Shown here in pieces: positions 23,181 through 34,207 of a DNA stretch of 64,000 bases; the first letter of the stretch is position 1; every line of letters begins with the position of its first letter. The notes under the pieces were generated by a model. That model saw only the letters and a program-made list of their open reading frames with translations, ran no database searches and was not told the origin of the DNA. Origin of the DNA: Hedera helix (Eukaryota; Streptophyta; Magnoliopsida; Apiales; Araliaceae); NCBI GenBank assembly GCA_947179155.2, contig OX359264.1, positions 55,763,202 through 55,827,201 on the forward strand, in the 5' to 3' direction. The position numbers and the translations under genes were made by a program.

Positions 23181-23880
23181 GAATTTAAAATTTTTGAGAG
23201 AAAGAGTAAAGGAAATGAAATTTAATTTCTTTCATTGTGTTTGTAAGCTTTAAAAGGAAATTTGAACTAAAATAACATATTACTATTTTACCCTTATTAT
23301 ATTTTAGAAATTATTATAAGAGTGGTTTTTTTATTTTAGTTTGTAATCTAAGTGTGTAATAAATTTTCTTTCAAATCTTTCTAACTTTGGAAGGAAATTT
23401 TTTAGAGATTTTTTTTAGAAAATCTCCTTCATTCTCTAATTTTCTTTTCTCTCCTCTAAAAACACACAAATAAGGAATTTCTATTCACCCTCTTAAATTT
23501 CCTTCATTCTCTTTTTCTTTCTCTCCATTTTGAAACTAACAAACACAGTGTTAAAAGGAGATAAAAAGAAAAGAGAATGAAGAAAATTAAAAATCCGTTG
23601 TTAGTGAGTTTTTTGAGGAGGGAAAAGAAAAGAGGAGAGACTTTTTTAAAAAATTCTCCCGAAGTTGAAAAGATTTGGAAGAAAATTTTCTAAAGACTTA
23701 GATGGCATAGTAAAATATCAAAACTATCCTTATAAAATTTTCTAAAATGCAATCTAATAAGGGTAAAATACTAATATGCTATTTTAAACTAAATTTTTCT
23801 TCCAAAACTCACTAACACAAGGAAAGAAAATATAATTTTTTTCCCTTCATTCTCTTCTCTCTCAAGAAATTTAAATTTCT
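23181..23880. repeat. Large foldback: ~350-bp inverted arms with almost no spacer
   Basis: Left arm 23181-~23547 and right arm ~23551-23880 are reverse complements with scattered mismatches and small indels. Matching pairs include TTTTACCCTTATTA (left) with TAATAAGGGTAAAA (right), and the outer GAATTTAAAATTT with AAATTTAAATTTC. The centre is at AACACAGTGTT (about 23545-23554). A transcript would fold into a very long hairpin. No coding capacity. Confidence 0.85.
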
Positions 23881-24541
23881 TTCTTTTCTTCTCAACTGAA
23901 CTCACAGAACATTTTGAATCTTTGATAATCGTCTTTAGTAGGATTTAAAACTATGTACAACACTTTAGAATCAGTACTTACCGTGTACACCTTTCTATTT
24001 TTTTACTCTCTTTTTTTTCGTGTACACCTAAAGAGCAATGCAATGGTTATGAATCAATCGATGTCTTCGAGAAAATAAAAATAAAAATGTTAATATATAA
24101 TAATAAGAAAAAAAAAAGTGACTAATTTAATTGACAACGAATAATGCTTTATTGTCATTTTCTTCATTTATTTGTGGTCTTATGTCCAGGTTACCTATTA
24201 AATTGAATAAACTAATTTACTTTGTTTGTCATTTTGGCTGTGAGTACATAATACATTATCGGGTCATTCATACCGGCACTACACTATTTCAATCAAATAC
24301 CGTTGACAGACTAATAATTTTTATCTGTATATTTTATAGTAATTATTATCTATATATTTTATAAGGTGATGAAAAAGATAAAGACAAAATATATATATTT
24401 ATTTAAGGGTATTAGATGCATCAAACACAAATCCTACACAAAAAATCCCATTGTGAGCTAATACTAACCTCCCAACATTAAAACAACCCTTATTTAATTT
24501 GTAATCAAATGAAACTTCTCAAAAGTCACAAGTACTCATCA
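23881..24541. other. Intergenic / 3' flank of the copper transporter gene
   Basis: AT-rich with no gene seen. The 3' UTR of the minus-strand gene at 24542 should lie in its right end. Confidence 0.5.
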
Positions 24542-25024
24542 TCAACAACTCAATGGAGGGAGGTCTGTTATTTTTTCAGGCTCTTGTGTTGACTTCCTAA
24601 AAACCCTACTACCAAATATCAAGAACCCTAATGAATGCCCAGCTACCGCAACAAGAAATACGCCTCCATTGAAAGACATAACAGCTAGCATCACCAAATA
24701 AGCCAGTCCAACACGTATAGCGTGCATTAGGGTTTGAACAAGACCAGCAGCAACATGGTTTGGACCATTTTTTATTAATTTGGAGTGAGAGAGCCACTCA
24801 ATAAGAAAAGAAAGCACGAAGACAAAAATTAGGGCTAATACGTACATGCCACCGGATTTTGTGCCTGGCCAGCCATCAAATAGAATTTCGGCATTTTTGC
24901 CCCAAAAGAAAGTCATGTGCATCTCCATATTGTACATGTTAGGCATATTCATCCCGGTGTCATTCGTCGCCGGTGGTGCCATTCCATCCATGCCATGCAT
25001 TTGATCGTCGTGCATTCCGGCCAT
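24542..25024 (-). CDS. COPT/CTR-family copper transporter (160 aa)
   Basis: A single-exon gene for a high-affinity Cu(I) transporter, which works as a trimer, typically in the plasma membrane or an endomembrane. The N-terminus is rich in Met and His (MHGMDGM, NMPNMYNMEMHM), then FFWGKNAEILFDGWPG leads into TM1 (~60-78). TM2 carries the copper-selectivity motif MxxxM (M112-M116), and TM3 the helix-packing motif GxxxG (G129-G133). The length is normal for plant COPT1/2/6-type proteins. It ends in LPPLSC rather than an obvious CxC. The start ATG at 25024 is the first Met and gives the standard N-terminus. A paralogue lies 2.4 kb upstream on the same strand, so this is a tandem pair. GTAC motifs just upstream suggest copper-deficiency control. 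The family call is firm; the exact COPT member is not. Confidence 0.95.
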   Translation of the reverse strand: MAGMHDDQMHGMDGMAPPATNDTGMNMPNMYNMEMHMTFFWGKNAEILFDGWPGTKSGGMYVLALIFVFVLSFLIEWLSHSKLIKNGPNHVAAGLVQTLMHAIRVGLAYLVMLAVMSFNGGVFLVAVAGHSLGFLIFGSRVFRKSTQEPEKITDLPPLSC

Positions 25025-25142
25025 AGTTGCTACTTATTGGCTAGCTTAATTTTTCTATCTCCGTGTTTGTATGATTTAGGGTTATGGAATTTTTAGACGA
25101 GCAAATTCCATTAATATAGAAATTATAGAGGCTAGATATTTT

Positions 25143-25202
25143 GTACTAATTGTAGTACAAGATGATCACCAATTGACCAAATACTTGTTAATTCTTTTGT
25201 AC
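25143..25202 (-). promoter_or_regulatory. Three GTAC motifs upstream of the copper transporter gene
   Basis: GTAC occurs at 25143-25146, 25155-25158 and 25199-25202, 119-178 bp upstream of the ATG. On the minus strand they precede a TATA-like CTATATTAAT stretch near 25113-25122. GTAC is the core of the copper-response element bound by SPL7 in Arabidopsis (established), so copper-starvation induction is likely (inference). Confidence 0.5.
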
Positions 25203-26020
25203 TACATTCTTTCTTGTTCTATTATTTCTCGGAAGAAAATGAGTTTTTTTTTACTTGTATGCTGACAACTATTAGTATTAGAGATGACAATTGTTAGAAT
25301 AATTCCTTACATATTGGGGGATTAATTAAAAATTGAGAGAGTGAGCTGGGAAGAATGGTCCCTCGGAATCAGGTAAGGACAGAATGGCGGTATCGACTAT
25401 GTTGATTCAACAACAGAGTTAATTTTAGTTATTTGTTAAATTTGAAAATATTAAAAAAATGTATTTTTGTTACATTTTTATCTTTAAAAATTATAAATTA
25501 TTAGTTTAGAATTAATTGTTTTAATGTCATGATAATAAAATTTTGATAATAAATAGTGCGTCATTTTATACTAAAAAATAATTTTTTTAATAAAAATTTG
25601 TATTACACTCTTTGTGCGGCAGAAAGAGAGGAGTATTATTTTATTCATCAACAAGAGAGCCGGCGGTTTCATGCCTGCCTTGGGCTTTGCTGTCTCTTAG
25701 GGCGCACAATGCATGCCGCTTCTTTACTTAATTAGTTTAAATTAAGATAGAGTTATTTTATATTTAAAGAATGTTTTGATATAATTATTTACTTAGCGTC
25801 TGATGTTATTGATAATTAAGAGTGGTAGATGTCAAAATAAATTCAAATATTTTGTCGTCATGCAATAGGATATAATTTTGATGAATTATTCCATTTAATT
25901 ATTTATTAATGAATTTTGAATTAAATACTTCAATACCCCCATTAAAATACACGAGCTATTTCATTCACAATCTGTTGCATGCTTTGGGTTCGTCCAATAA
26001 GGCAATAACAAAAGAGTTCG
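25203..26020. other. Intergenic
   Basis: AT-rich, with no gene or element recognised. Confidence 0.5.
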
Positions 26021-26240
26021 CTTAATGTGTGTTCTGAGAGCACATATTAAACGCGAAAAATAAGATATGAGACCAGCTAAAAATTAAGTATTTCTTTATA
26101 TAGTTGCACTGAATTCAATACATAGGGTCCACTAGTATATGAGTATTTTTTTATACATTGAATTCAGTGCGCCTACATAAATAAATAATATTATATATTA
26201 TTTTTCGTATTTAGTGTGTGCCTTAAAGACACACATTAAG
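26021..26240. mobile_element. 220-bp MITE (near-complete palindrome)
   Basis: The ends are CTTAATGTGTGT and ACACATTAAG. Inner pairs also match: GCGAAAAATAA with TTATTTTTCG-like sequence, and GCACTGAATTCAATACAT with ATACATTGAATTCAGTGC around a short loop at ~26140. Non-coding. The superfamily is not determined. Confidence 0.75.
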
Positions 26241-27000
26241 AAAATTCATAACAAAATTAAAATTTTCAATTAATTGTCAATGTGGGCCACGGAGCTAGAT
26301 TGCAGTCAGGTTGTTTTATCGTATGTATGGCCGTGGCCGCGTGGTTACCCAGTAAAAATAAGAAAGTTTTAAAAATAAGAATGAAGTAAGTTTGGGCATT
26401 TAATTTGGTAGTTGATAATGATAAAATAATATTAATATTTTTAAAATAAATATTTTGAATTTATATATTTATTTTAATAATATTTTAAATTTTTATTGAC
26501 ACTTATTATTTTTACTATGTAATTATTATTTTAATATTATTAATTTTCGTGATATCTGCTATTCAAGTGCACGGTAACGGATATAGAAATAATTGTACAA
26601 ATCCTAAAATGAAGAAAATTAAGGACAAGGGTTTGTGCACGCCTATAAATTGGACAAAATATTTACTTTTTCGTTACTTACATATGGAGTATGTAACTTT
26701 CCGATTATTTTCAGTTACAAAGTATATATGGTACGGGGGAGTTGATAGGAGATGCATAACTACATACAATGATACAAATTTAATGACCATAGGAATCATC
26801 CACTGTTAAATTATGGGCGTTGAAGCAACACTTTTGTCATGCTCTTTACATGACGCATACTCCTCTAAACTCATAAACAAAAATCATATTTTAAAATTTG
26901 ATAAATTAATTATAATATTCAAGAGTCAAGACAAATGAAACTCTTTCAAAAATTTTATTTTCACAAATAAAAATAAAATTTTTATAAAATTCAGTCTCAC

Positions 27001-27044
<44 letters not shown>

Positions 27045-27420
27045 TTGAAAAAAATATAATTTGTTTGCATGAATATATATAACAAAATCTAACGATCTAG
27101 CTAGTTCATTTAGAAACTTTGAAAAAATGACAAATATATATATATATATACAAAAATCAAATATAAAACAAAATGCAATATTGATTCTAGTCATTAAAAT
27201 TATGTGCATGACACAGATTTCAATGTAAGTACACACTTTTTAATGTATAAGATAAATGTAGTATTTGATTTTTGTGTACCTATATTTATCCTCGAAAAAA
27301 AAATACTTAATAAAAATGATAAATTAATACACCATTTGTGCTCTACGGATCTATTTTAATCTAACGGTGGAGAAAAATGGAGTGCATTTATTAAATGAGC
27401 CCAAAATTACATTTCTAATT
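26241..27420. other. Intergenic with AT microsatellite
   Basis: No gene seen. It has an (AT)n run at 27004-27041 and a shorter one near 27137-27151. The 3' UTR of the gene at 27421 is expected at the right end. Confidence 0.6.
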
Positions 27421-27909
27421 TCAACAACTCATCGGCGGCAAATCAGAATACTTCCTGGCGGCCGCCGAAGAATTACTGAAAACCCTACTGCCAAACAACA
27501 TGAACCCCAGTGCATGCCCAGCTACGGCGACAAGAAACACACCGGCATTAAAAGACATCACGGCCAACATCACCATATAAGCCAGCCCGACCCGAATCAT
27601 GTGCATCAGGGTCCGGATCATACCGGCAGCCACTTGGTTCGACCCGTCTTTGATGAGTTTACAGTGGGTTAGCCACTCCACCAGAACGGCGAGAAAGAAG
27701 ACAAAAACAAGAGATAATGCGTACATTCCCGAGCTATTTCCGGGCCAACCCGAGAAGAGAATCAAGGCGTTTTTGCCCCAGTAAAAGGTCATGTGCATCA
27801 TCATCTTGTGGCGGTGCATTCCGCCCATCATTCCTACTGTGGTTCCGTTCATCGGCGCCGGAGCCATTCCTTCCATTCCGGGCATGTGACCGTCGTGCAT
27901 TCCGTCCAT
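27421..27909 (-). CDS. COPT/CTR-family copper transporter, tandem paralogue (162 aa)
   Basis: A single-exon Cu(I) transporter paralogous to 24542-25024. The start is the ATG at 27909 (MDGMHDGHMPGM); the frame runs further upstream only from a TTG codon, which is not a plausible plant start. The N-terminus has many Met/His residues (GMMGGMHRHKMMMHM), then FYWGKNALILFSGWPG, TM1 (~62-80), TM2 with MxxxM (M114-M118) and TM3 with GxxxG (G131-G135). It ends LPPMSC. Compared with its neighbour it has a richer Met/His tail and more GC-rich codons. Two GTAC motifs lie just upstream of a TATA-like box. It probably imports copper across the plasma membrane or releases it from the vacuole; the sequence does not say which. 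Confidence 0.95.
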   Translation of the reverse strand: MDGMHDGHMPGMEGMAPAPMNGTTVGMMGGMHRHKMMMHMTFYWGKNALILFSGWPGNSSGMYALSLVFVFFLAVLVEWLTHCKLIKDGSNQVAAGMIRTLMHMIRVGLAYMVMLAVMSFNAGVFLVAVAGHALGFMLFGSRVFSNSSAAARKYSDLPPMSC

Positions 27910-27999
27910 GGCGGATTGTAAAAATATTTCTCTCAAAAAGTTTGGGGGCGAATATTTTGTTTTTAGGTTAGTTGTAGCAGAGTAGGAGGAGGCAGTGAT

Positions 28000-28052
28000 G
28001 TCCTATAAATATGGCAGGCGTGATAGTACAGCATTTACTCTGTGTGTAGTAC
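28000..28052 (-). promoter_or_regulatory. TATA-like box and paired GTAC motifs of the second copper transporter
   Basis: On the minus strand a TATTTATAGG-type TATA element (about 28002-28012) lies ~95 bp before the ATG, and GTAC occurs at 28026-28029 and 28049-28052. Closely spaced GTAC cores just upstream of TATA match the known layout of SPL7-dependent copper-response promoters. Inference from motif and position. Confidence 0.5.
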
Positions 28053-28435
28053 AAAAATAACTACTATAATATCCATTTGGCTTGCCTAGTTTATGGACAA
28101 GTCTACGAAAACAAAAATTAAATATAAATTTAAACATTAATATTATTATTATTATTAAAAAATAAAAAAATAAGATATAATGCCAATTTTCGTATCATGC
28201 TTATTTTTTAATAATGTAAATATAAATTAGTGTTATATTTAATTTTTTAATAATATAAATATTATTAATATTTAAATTTATGTTTTATATTTATACAGTT
28301 AGACTTATTCTTAATTTATTTTGACTTTTAATTCTTGAGGATAAAAATAAAATATAAAAAGATGAATTGCTAAATAAATTATTTATTTGCCTAAAAGAAT
28401 AATTAGTAGTTTGAATGGAAAAGATAATTGAAAAA

Positions 28436-28860
28436 TATACTTCCTCTCTCCATGTCACAAAAAAGAAAAATTATTCTATATTCTTAGAATATGGTGAATA
28501 GTTTATTCCTCCCCTCATATACATGTGAGTTTCTTATGGGCTCTACCACAGAGAATCTCATATGCATGTGAAGGGAGGAATATACTATTCACCATGCTTT
28601 ACAAGTATAAAATAATTTTTTCACAAAAATACCGGTCTTGTTTGTCATTTTTTTTTTAGTGCTTTTACATTTACTTATTTTTCTTACTCAATTTTCTTAC
28701 TCACATATAAGAGAAATGAGTGTGGTCCCATCTCATTTCATTTTTAACCTAAATAAGTGGGTCACACTCATTTATTTTATATCAGGGTAAGAAAAATAGG
28801 TAAATATAAATTATTATTATTTTTATTTTAAAAAATACGAGTCTCATTTTTTATAATAAT
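28436..28860. repeat. Two adjacent foldback structures, MITE-like
   Basis: The first (28491-28595) pairs ATGGTGAATAGTTTATTCCT with AGGAATATACTATTCACCAT around a ~30-bp loop. The second (about 28665-28815) pairs ACATTTACTTATTTTTCTTAC with GTAAGAAAAATAGGTAAATAT. The TACTTCCTCTCTCC-like start at 28440 resembles plant Stowaway/Tc1-mariner MITE ends. Exact element borders are unclear. Confidence 0.55.
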
Positions 28861-29140
28861 ATATAACATATACCGAGTCATCTTTATCATGTCAATTTAA
28901 TCATCATATTATCGCTACTAAATAGAAAGAAGGTTGACATTTAAATACTTTGATTTTTGGAAGAATTTTTAGTAGTACCATGTATTATTTTGCCCATCTT
29001 AATTTTAAAAGTGCATTGGTATTCTACTCTTATTTTGACGAAAATGCTGGACTTCACAATTATTAATGAACTACTTAAGAGATTATTAAATAAATTTTAG
29101 AATAAAAATAAAATATAAATATAAATTTTAAATTTGTAAA

Positions 29141-29345
29141 TATTCTCTTTGTCCTTAAAAGAATGTTCAAAGTACATTTTGTACATAAATTAAAAAAAAA
29201 TAGAAGAAAGAAAGTGAAAAAATTCAAATTTATTATTAATGGGCCCACACAATTACTTTGAATGGTGAATCTTTTTTTTTATACATTAACGGACCCCACT
29301 AAATAATATTTATTTTATATTTTATATACTTATTAGATGGAGTAA
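29141..29345. mobile_element. Stowaway/Tc1-mariner-like MITE (~205 bp)
   Basis: The left end is TATTCTCTTTGTCC..AAAAGAATG and the right end ..AGATGGAGTAAA, partly inverted and of the TACTCCCTCCGTCC type common in plants. Non-coding, with GGGCCCAC and GGACCCCAC motifs inside. Confidence 0.45.
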
Positions 29346-29726
29346 ATTGTATAAATAACATATACAAATAAGAAGATAAAGAAAGAAAAAAAATAAGGAA
29401 ATTTACAATTACTTCTTCATCATTAGTGCTTTATACGGAGTGTGAACTGCAAATACTTATGGTGGTTAAAATTTACTCGTGGTTATTATGCGAACGTGTT
29501 ATAGGTAATTTAGCAACCATTTTGGGTACAAGTGAGACCTTCCCTTTTCCTTATGTTTGATGAAAGGCAGATCAACAAAGTAGAATGATCTCCATCGCCT
29601 TTCATTAGGCCTAGAATTTCACCAGTGAAAACTTGTGCTTCTTGATCTGGCTTTATTGTAACCTACTTAATTATTTAAAAATTTAATTTTTTTTTAAAAA
29701 AACATCGACAATGTATATCAATCATG

Positions 29727-30809
29727 CTAATAAATGGAAACTAAGCTCTCCTTATAAACAAGAACTTCTAATCTATCGCGCTTGCCTTGAACTCCAAGAT
29801 TTCTAATCTTTCCGGTACCATGATCATACAAAACCAGCTCCCTACAACTATTTTCCAAAATCATTTCCCCATTCTTCCAAAAGCCTAATGGCCTCTCAAC
29901 TCTCGAAAGTGGTCCAATTCTTAATAATCTTCTCCAACATTGATTGTCGTCAAACCCCTTTATCACCCATATATCAAACACCTTCTCCACTTGTTTAATT
30001 GCATAAACAACAAGGGTAATAGATTCTTCAAACGGAAGAATAGCCCTTGTTACTCTATTTTCCCCGTGGAGATCGCCGATATCTAATGGCAAAGGTGTTG
30101 TCTGAAATTCTTCATTTTTCATATCAAATGAAAGAATTAGTTCTTTATCATCACCCTGTGCCCACCAGCAAAATATTTCGTTCCTAAAATTTGTGCTCCA
30201 AACATTTCGATACATTATATTAGCAGGCACACTAGCATCATATTTTCGCCAAGTATCCGTGTTTAAGGTATATATCTCAACTTGATAAGCATTTCCAAGT
30301 TCTTTAGAGCAACAAAACAATATCTGTATCACCTTGTAATCATTTGATTTTGAGTCAAATCCAAATCCAATATCGCCACCAAGTACTAATTTCCCATATG
30401 GACGTGGTATGGGAGATTTAGGGAGTCTCTTGAATTCCCTAATGGCAGGGTTCCATAACGCGATATTATCAGGAAACCCGTATAGGCATACAAGGCCATT
30501 GCAGGGGCCTAAAAGTCGAATGTGACCAAATGTTTCATTGAGAAATGAGGGTGGATTTTGATCAACAAATGTGTCGAGTTTGTCATTTGTGAACAATGAG
30601 ATTACTCGCTTATTTGTTTCGTTGTCGCGTCTGCTAATTAGGAGATTAGCGTTGTCTTTGTTCTTGGAGGAATTAGTCAAGTGTTTGGAAATGAAAATTG
30701 GCTTTTTGACAAGATTGTGCCATGTTCTGCAGACAAGTTTGAACCTTGCAAGAGATTTTACCGGCAGCCTTGACAAAATCTCGGTTATTAAATCTTCTGG
30801 TAGATTCAT
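29727..30809 (-). CDS. F-box protein with F-box-associated domain (360 aa)
   Basis: A single-exon gene. Residues 1-45 form an F-box (LPEDLITEILSRLPVKSLAR, then FKLVCRTWHNLV), which binds Skp1/ASK in an SCF ubiquitin ligase. Residues ~95-340 have the plant F-box-associated pattern (LLGPCNGLVCLYG, ALWNPAIREFKRLP, GFGFDSKSNDYKVIQI, VEIYTLNTDTWRKY), which is thought to recruit the target protein. The length is typical of this very large plant family (CPR1/CPR30-like and At3g23880-like proteins). No frame breaks. The ATG at 30809 is right in front of the F-box. The substrate is not predictable. The gene has no functional link visible with its neighbours. Confidence 0.93.
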   Translation of the reverse strand: MNLPEDLITEILSRLPVKSLARFKLVCRTWHNLVKKPIFISKHLTNSSKNKDNANLLISRRDNETNKRVISLFTNDKLDTFVDQNPPSFLNETFGHIRLLGPCNGLVCLYGFPDNIALWNPAIREFKRLPKSPIPRPYGKLVLGGDIGFGFDSKSNDYKVIQILFCCSKELGNAYQVEIYTLNTDTWRKYDASVPANIMYRNVWSTNFRNEIFCWWAQGDDKELILSFDMKNEEFQTTPLPLDIGDLHGENRVTRAILPFEESITLVVYAIKQVEKVFDIWVIKGFDDNQCWRRLLRIGPLSRVERPLGFWKNGEMILENSCRELVLYDHGTGKIRNLGVQGKRDRLEVLVYKESLVSIY

Positions 30810-32142
30810 TGCTTAATCTTTCTCACTTTTTGGCTTTGGTGTTTGCTCGGAGAAATTTTTACAACAGAAGCAGAAAAAATTAAGGAACATATGAACCTAG
30901 AGGAGGAAAAGAGAAGCACCGGAAAAACTTGAGGCATGCACAAAAAACAAGAACTTGAGGCTAACCGTGAACAATTTCCCTTTTTCATATAAATTCTCTT
31001 ATCCATTTGATAATTTTGGGTACATGGTTGAATGGTGTCTAAATTCAACACGAAAATTGATGTAGGTAGATTTCTTGACGGGTATTATTAGACTTATAAA
31101 CCAAATAATAATACGCGAGTTGTAAGATTTTAGAAGTTATAAAGCAAATTAAAGGCACTTACTTATTTACCAATTATTTGTATCTTTACCATAAATAAGT
31201 TAGAACTTAATGTACAATGTTTGATATGTATAGTACAAGTTCATGCTGCGTAAATTGCATTTATAATATCACTTATTGCAATGAAAATACCACTACCCTT
31301 ATAAATTAATGAAGTTGTTGCACTGTAATATTTCCATTTCAATAATCTGAAAACGAAATAAAGAGAATATAGTTCAAATAATATGTATTGTATAGACAGC
31401 GACTTCCTAACTTGTACAAGTATTAAACTAAACAAACTAGTGCTTGTACCATTTCTTATTGGTAGACCATCTACTTAAAGAAAAGAAAGATAAAGATAAT
31501 GTATCCAGATAAATAAAAGAAACTTTTGGTGTTTTATATCGAGATCCTATCCCATAGCTAGCTAGCACGCGGAATATTTAACAGTTTAACATAAATCAAG
31601 GAGGGGGAAAACACAGAACAAAGTCCTGCAGATTTTGTTGTAGCACAATTATGTAACAACCTAGCCTTATATGTCAAGAAAGGTCCCAAGTGCTGGTCTA
31701 AAATATACTACTTGATCCATGCAATGCTTGATCGAAACGTTCATTGAGCAAATTTTAAGGCCTTTATCCATTTAATACTCCGGTCAATTAAGCCAAACTT
31801 GCATTTCCAGAGCTAATACTTTATTACAGCAATTGATAATCATCAGATTTAACAATTAATCCAGACATTAGTACCATTGATCATTGGATCCTAATCATTT
31901 CAAGCTAGAAAAATTTCAGTTAGGGTATCAATTTAAGCAAAGAAGAAACAAATGAATACTTTAAAAAATGACTAGAGACAGATGGTGACTTACATAGGAT
32001 GTGCCATGATGATGATGATGTCCAAGGCCTTTTGGCAATGCCCCGACGCCAACTCCTTCACTATTCATAGCTTCATCAAAATATAAACACCAGAATGGGT
32101 ATTTTTTAGACCAAAAGGTTAGCAAGGTACCTTTGTTATGCA
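30810..32142. other. Intergenic
   Basis: Upstream region of the F-box gene and spacer to the UGT relic. No gene or clear element seen. Confidence 0.5.
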
Positions 32143-32352
32143 TGGAGAGTAGGCTTCGAATGGGAGGATAATGTGTTGGAGAGGGGATATGGAGAGAACC
32201 ATTAAAAGACTTTTGGTGGACAAAGCTGGGGAGGAACTGAGGCAGAGAGCATCATTTGAAATGAAACAAAAGGTTAATGCCGCATGAATATGTGAAGGTG
32301 GTTCTTCCTACAGTTCCTTGAATGACTTGACAGAGTTCTTCTGATTAGCAAA
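32143..32352 (+). pseudogene. UDP-glycosyltransferase 3'-end relic
   Basis: Translation of 32143-32352 matches the C-terminal ~65 residues of the intact UGT at 34208-36522: W-R-V-G, then LERG, a one-base frame change near 32185, then RTIKRLLVDKAGEELRQRA, and after an in-frame TGA (~32285) GGSSYSSLNDLTEFF. No upstream UGT sequence remains, so it is a truncated leftover of a tandem UGT copy on the same strand. Confidence 0.8.
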
Positions 32353-32997
32353 TAAGTACTAGTATATACTTTTACAATGTTAAATACTCTCTAAAGTGGA
32401 CATTATCGATATTAGGCTAAATTCACTAATATGTTATTCTAATGTAGTATGCAAGCAAAGCAAATGAATTAAAGCGATTTATGTGTGTTTAGTACTTGGA
32501 TCATTTCCAATAGGTAAGTTAGCAGGTATGCCTTGATCACATGTAACAGATTATTCTAGCATATGATAATCATGCGTAAGTTTCCTTATCTGTACCATTG
32601 ATCCATTTTGACTGTTTATTATGGCCCCAACACAAGCTAATTATGTGGCTGTGGCCTAAACGGAACCCTTTCGGCCAATATCCATCTAACCAAGATTTGC
32701 AGAAGATTAGCTTCAAAGCTTCCTTTCGCATATTTACTGCTAACTTGCCAAGGATCAGGAAGTAGTGTATAGGAGTTCATATAAAACTTGGTTTAACCTT
32801 TGAGCTTTTGAGATTGATATATTTTCTCACACACAGCACTCGGCTACTTATTTAATTTTATGAAAATATCTCAGTTCTTTCAAATATTGGGCAAACGCCT
32901 CTGCAAAAATTCAAGCATAATTAATGAAATGTATGTATGTGCCCAAGTACGGACCATGTATTAACTCGGAGTGGCATTAAAAAAAAGAAGCAAATTA
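32353..32997. other. Intergenic
   Basis: Nothing recognised. Confidence 0.5.
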
Positions 32998-33254
32998 AGT
33001 ACTTTCTCTATTCCAAAATTAGAAACACATTCGTAAAATGATGATTTTTAAAGATAATTTTCATATTCTCAAATCTAACCTTAGTGTTACCTAAGAATTT
33101 AACCGTGATGGGTTGATATTAAATATGGTAGTAAAAAAGGAACAACAAATTAGAAACGCCACGTCACTTTATAGTCTTAGAATGAAAATGTATATTTAAT
33201 TTTGAAACGGATTAAAAAAAAAAACTTAATAAATTTTGGAACAGACGAAATATT
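32998..33254. mobile_element. Stowaway/Tc1-mariner-like MITE (~257 bp)
   Basis: The left end TACTTTCTCTATTCCAAAATT and the right end AATTTTGGAACAGACGAAATA-like sequence are inverted copies (TTCCAAAATT with AATTTTGGAA). AT-rich and non-coding. Confidence 0.65.
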
Positions 33255-34110
33255 AGATAAAGAGTTACCAAAATCAAATCAAAACAAAACATAGCCGACA
33301 GACATAAAGAACAAATGGATTCTGAAATTCCTAGATACAGGATCCATATTGACAAGTATAAATTCTAGATCGTACTCCACAGCCTCTGGTGCATGCTAAT
33401 TGATTCTCTTTTTTTCTCAGTCCCATAGAAACAAAGTTAAAATCACTAGTAGCTGCCGGCATAAAGGAAGATTCCTACCCAAACTAAGAGCTGCACATCT
33501 TTCGACTCACAATTTTGATAATGAGACAGCAAACGGGAAAATCAGCAAAAACATAATACATTAGTCACAATCTTTTGTCTTTTTATTTGCCTAGAATTTG
33601 CCGCTTACATAATACATTAGCCAAATACAAGATTGTACAGAATTATCGCTAGAAGCTAGTTATTGTGAAATATAATATGTGTATATATATATATAGTTAC
33701 CAAATATTCTTATTAACATAGCGAACCCCATATTAATATTTTTCTAGTACATGTGTTTTCAAATACGGTACTTTTACATACCAATACTATAAATTTAGGT
33801 TATACAAAAAAAAATCTTGTTGCTTTATGTGCACAAATATCATTATCCTAGTTTAGTATCGGATGCTCAAACAACGCGTTTATACCAAATTATCAATAGA
33901 ACAATTCAACTTGTTGATTCAACTAATTTTTGTTCTATAAAACTTAATTTTATTGCATTTAAATTTTAGGAGAATTTCAAACTACAAGCACTCATAATAA
34001 AACTACCATACTATACTGCATTTTAGCCTGTGTATCGTATCGTATCAGTTCCACGAGCTAAAACAAAATGCGTTCTAGATAATACAGATAGACAGCTCAC
34101 TCTTTCTCTG
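33255..34110. other. Upstream region of the UGT gene
   Basis: No gene seen; probable promoter region of the gene at 34208. Confidence 0.45.
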
Positions 34111-34118
34111 TATATATA
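34111..34118 (+). promoter_or_regulatory. TATA box of the UGT gene
   Basis: TATATATA follows a C/T-rich run 97 bp before the ATG, giving a short 5' UTR of roughly 60 bases. Position-based inference. Confidence 0.5.
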
Positions 34119-34207
34119 GCTTCCTAGGATCTAGAAGTATAAGACATTTCTAGTAGTTACTAAACAGGGATCTCGCCCACATTCTCGGAAAAAACTTATA
34201 GGCAAAG

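Noticed and set aside
27717..27971. Plus-strand frames opposite the second copper transporter
   Set aside because: Shadows of the COPT reading frame; the minus strand carries MxxxM and GxxxG motifs.
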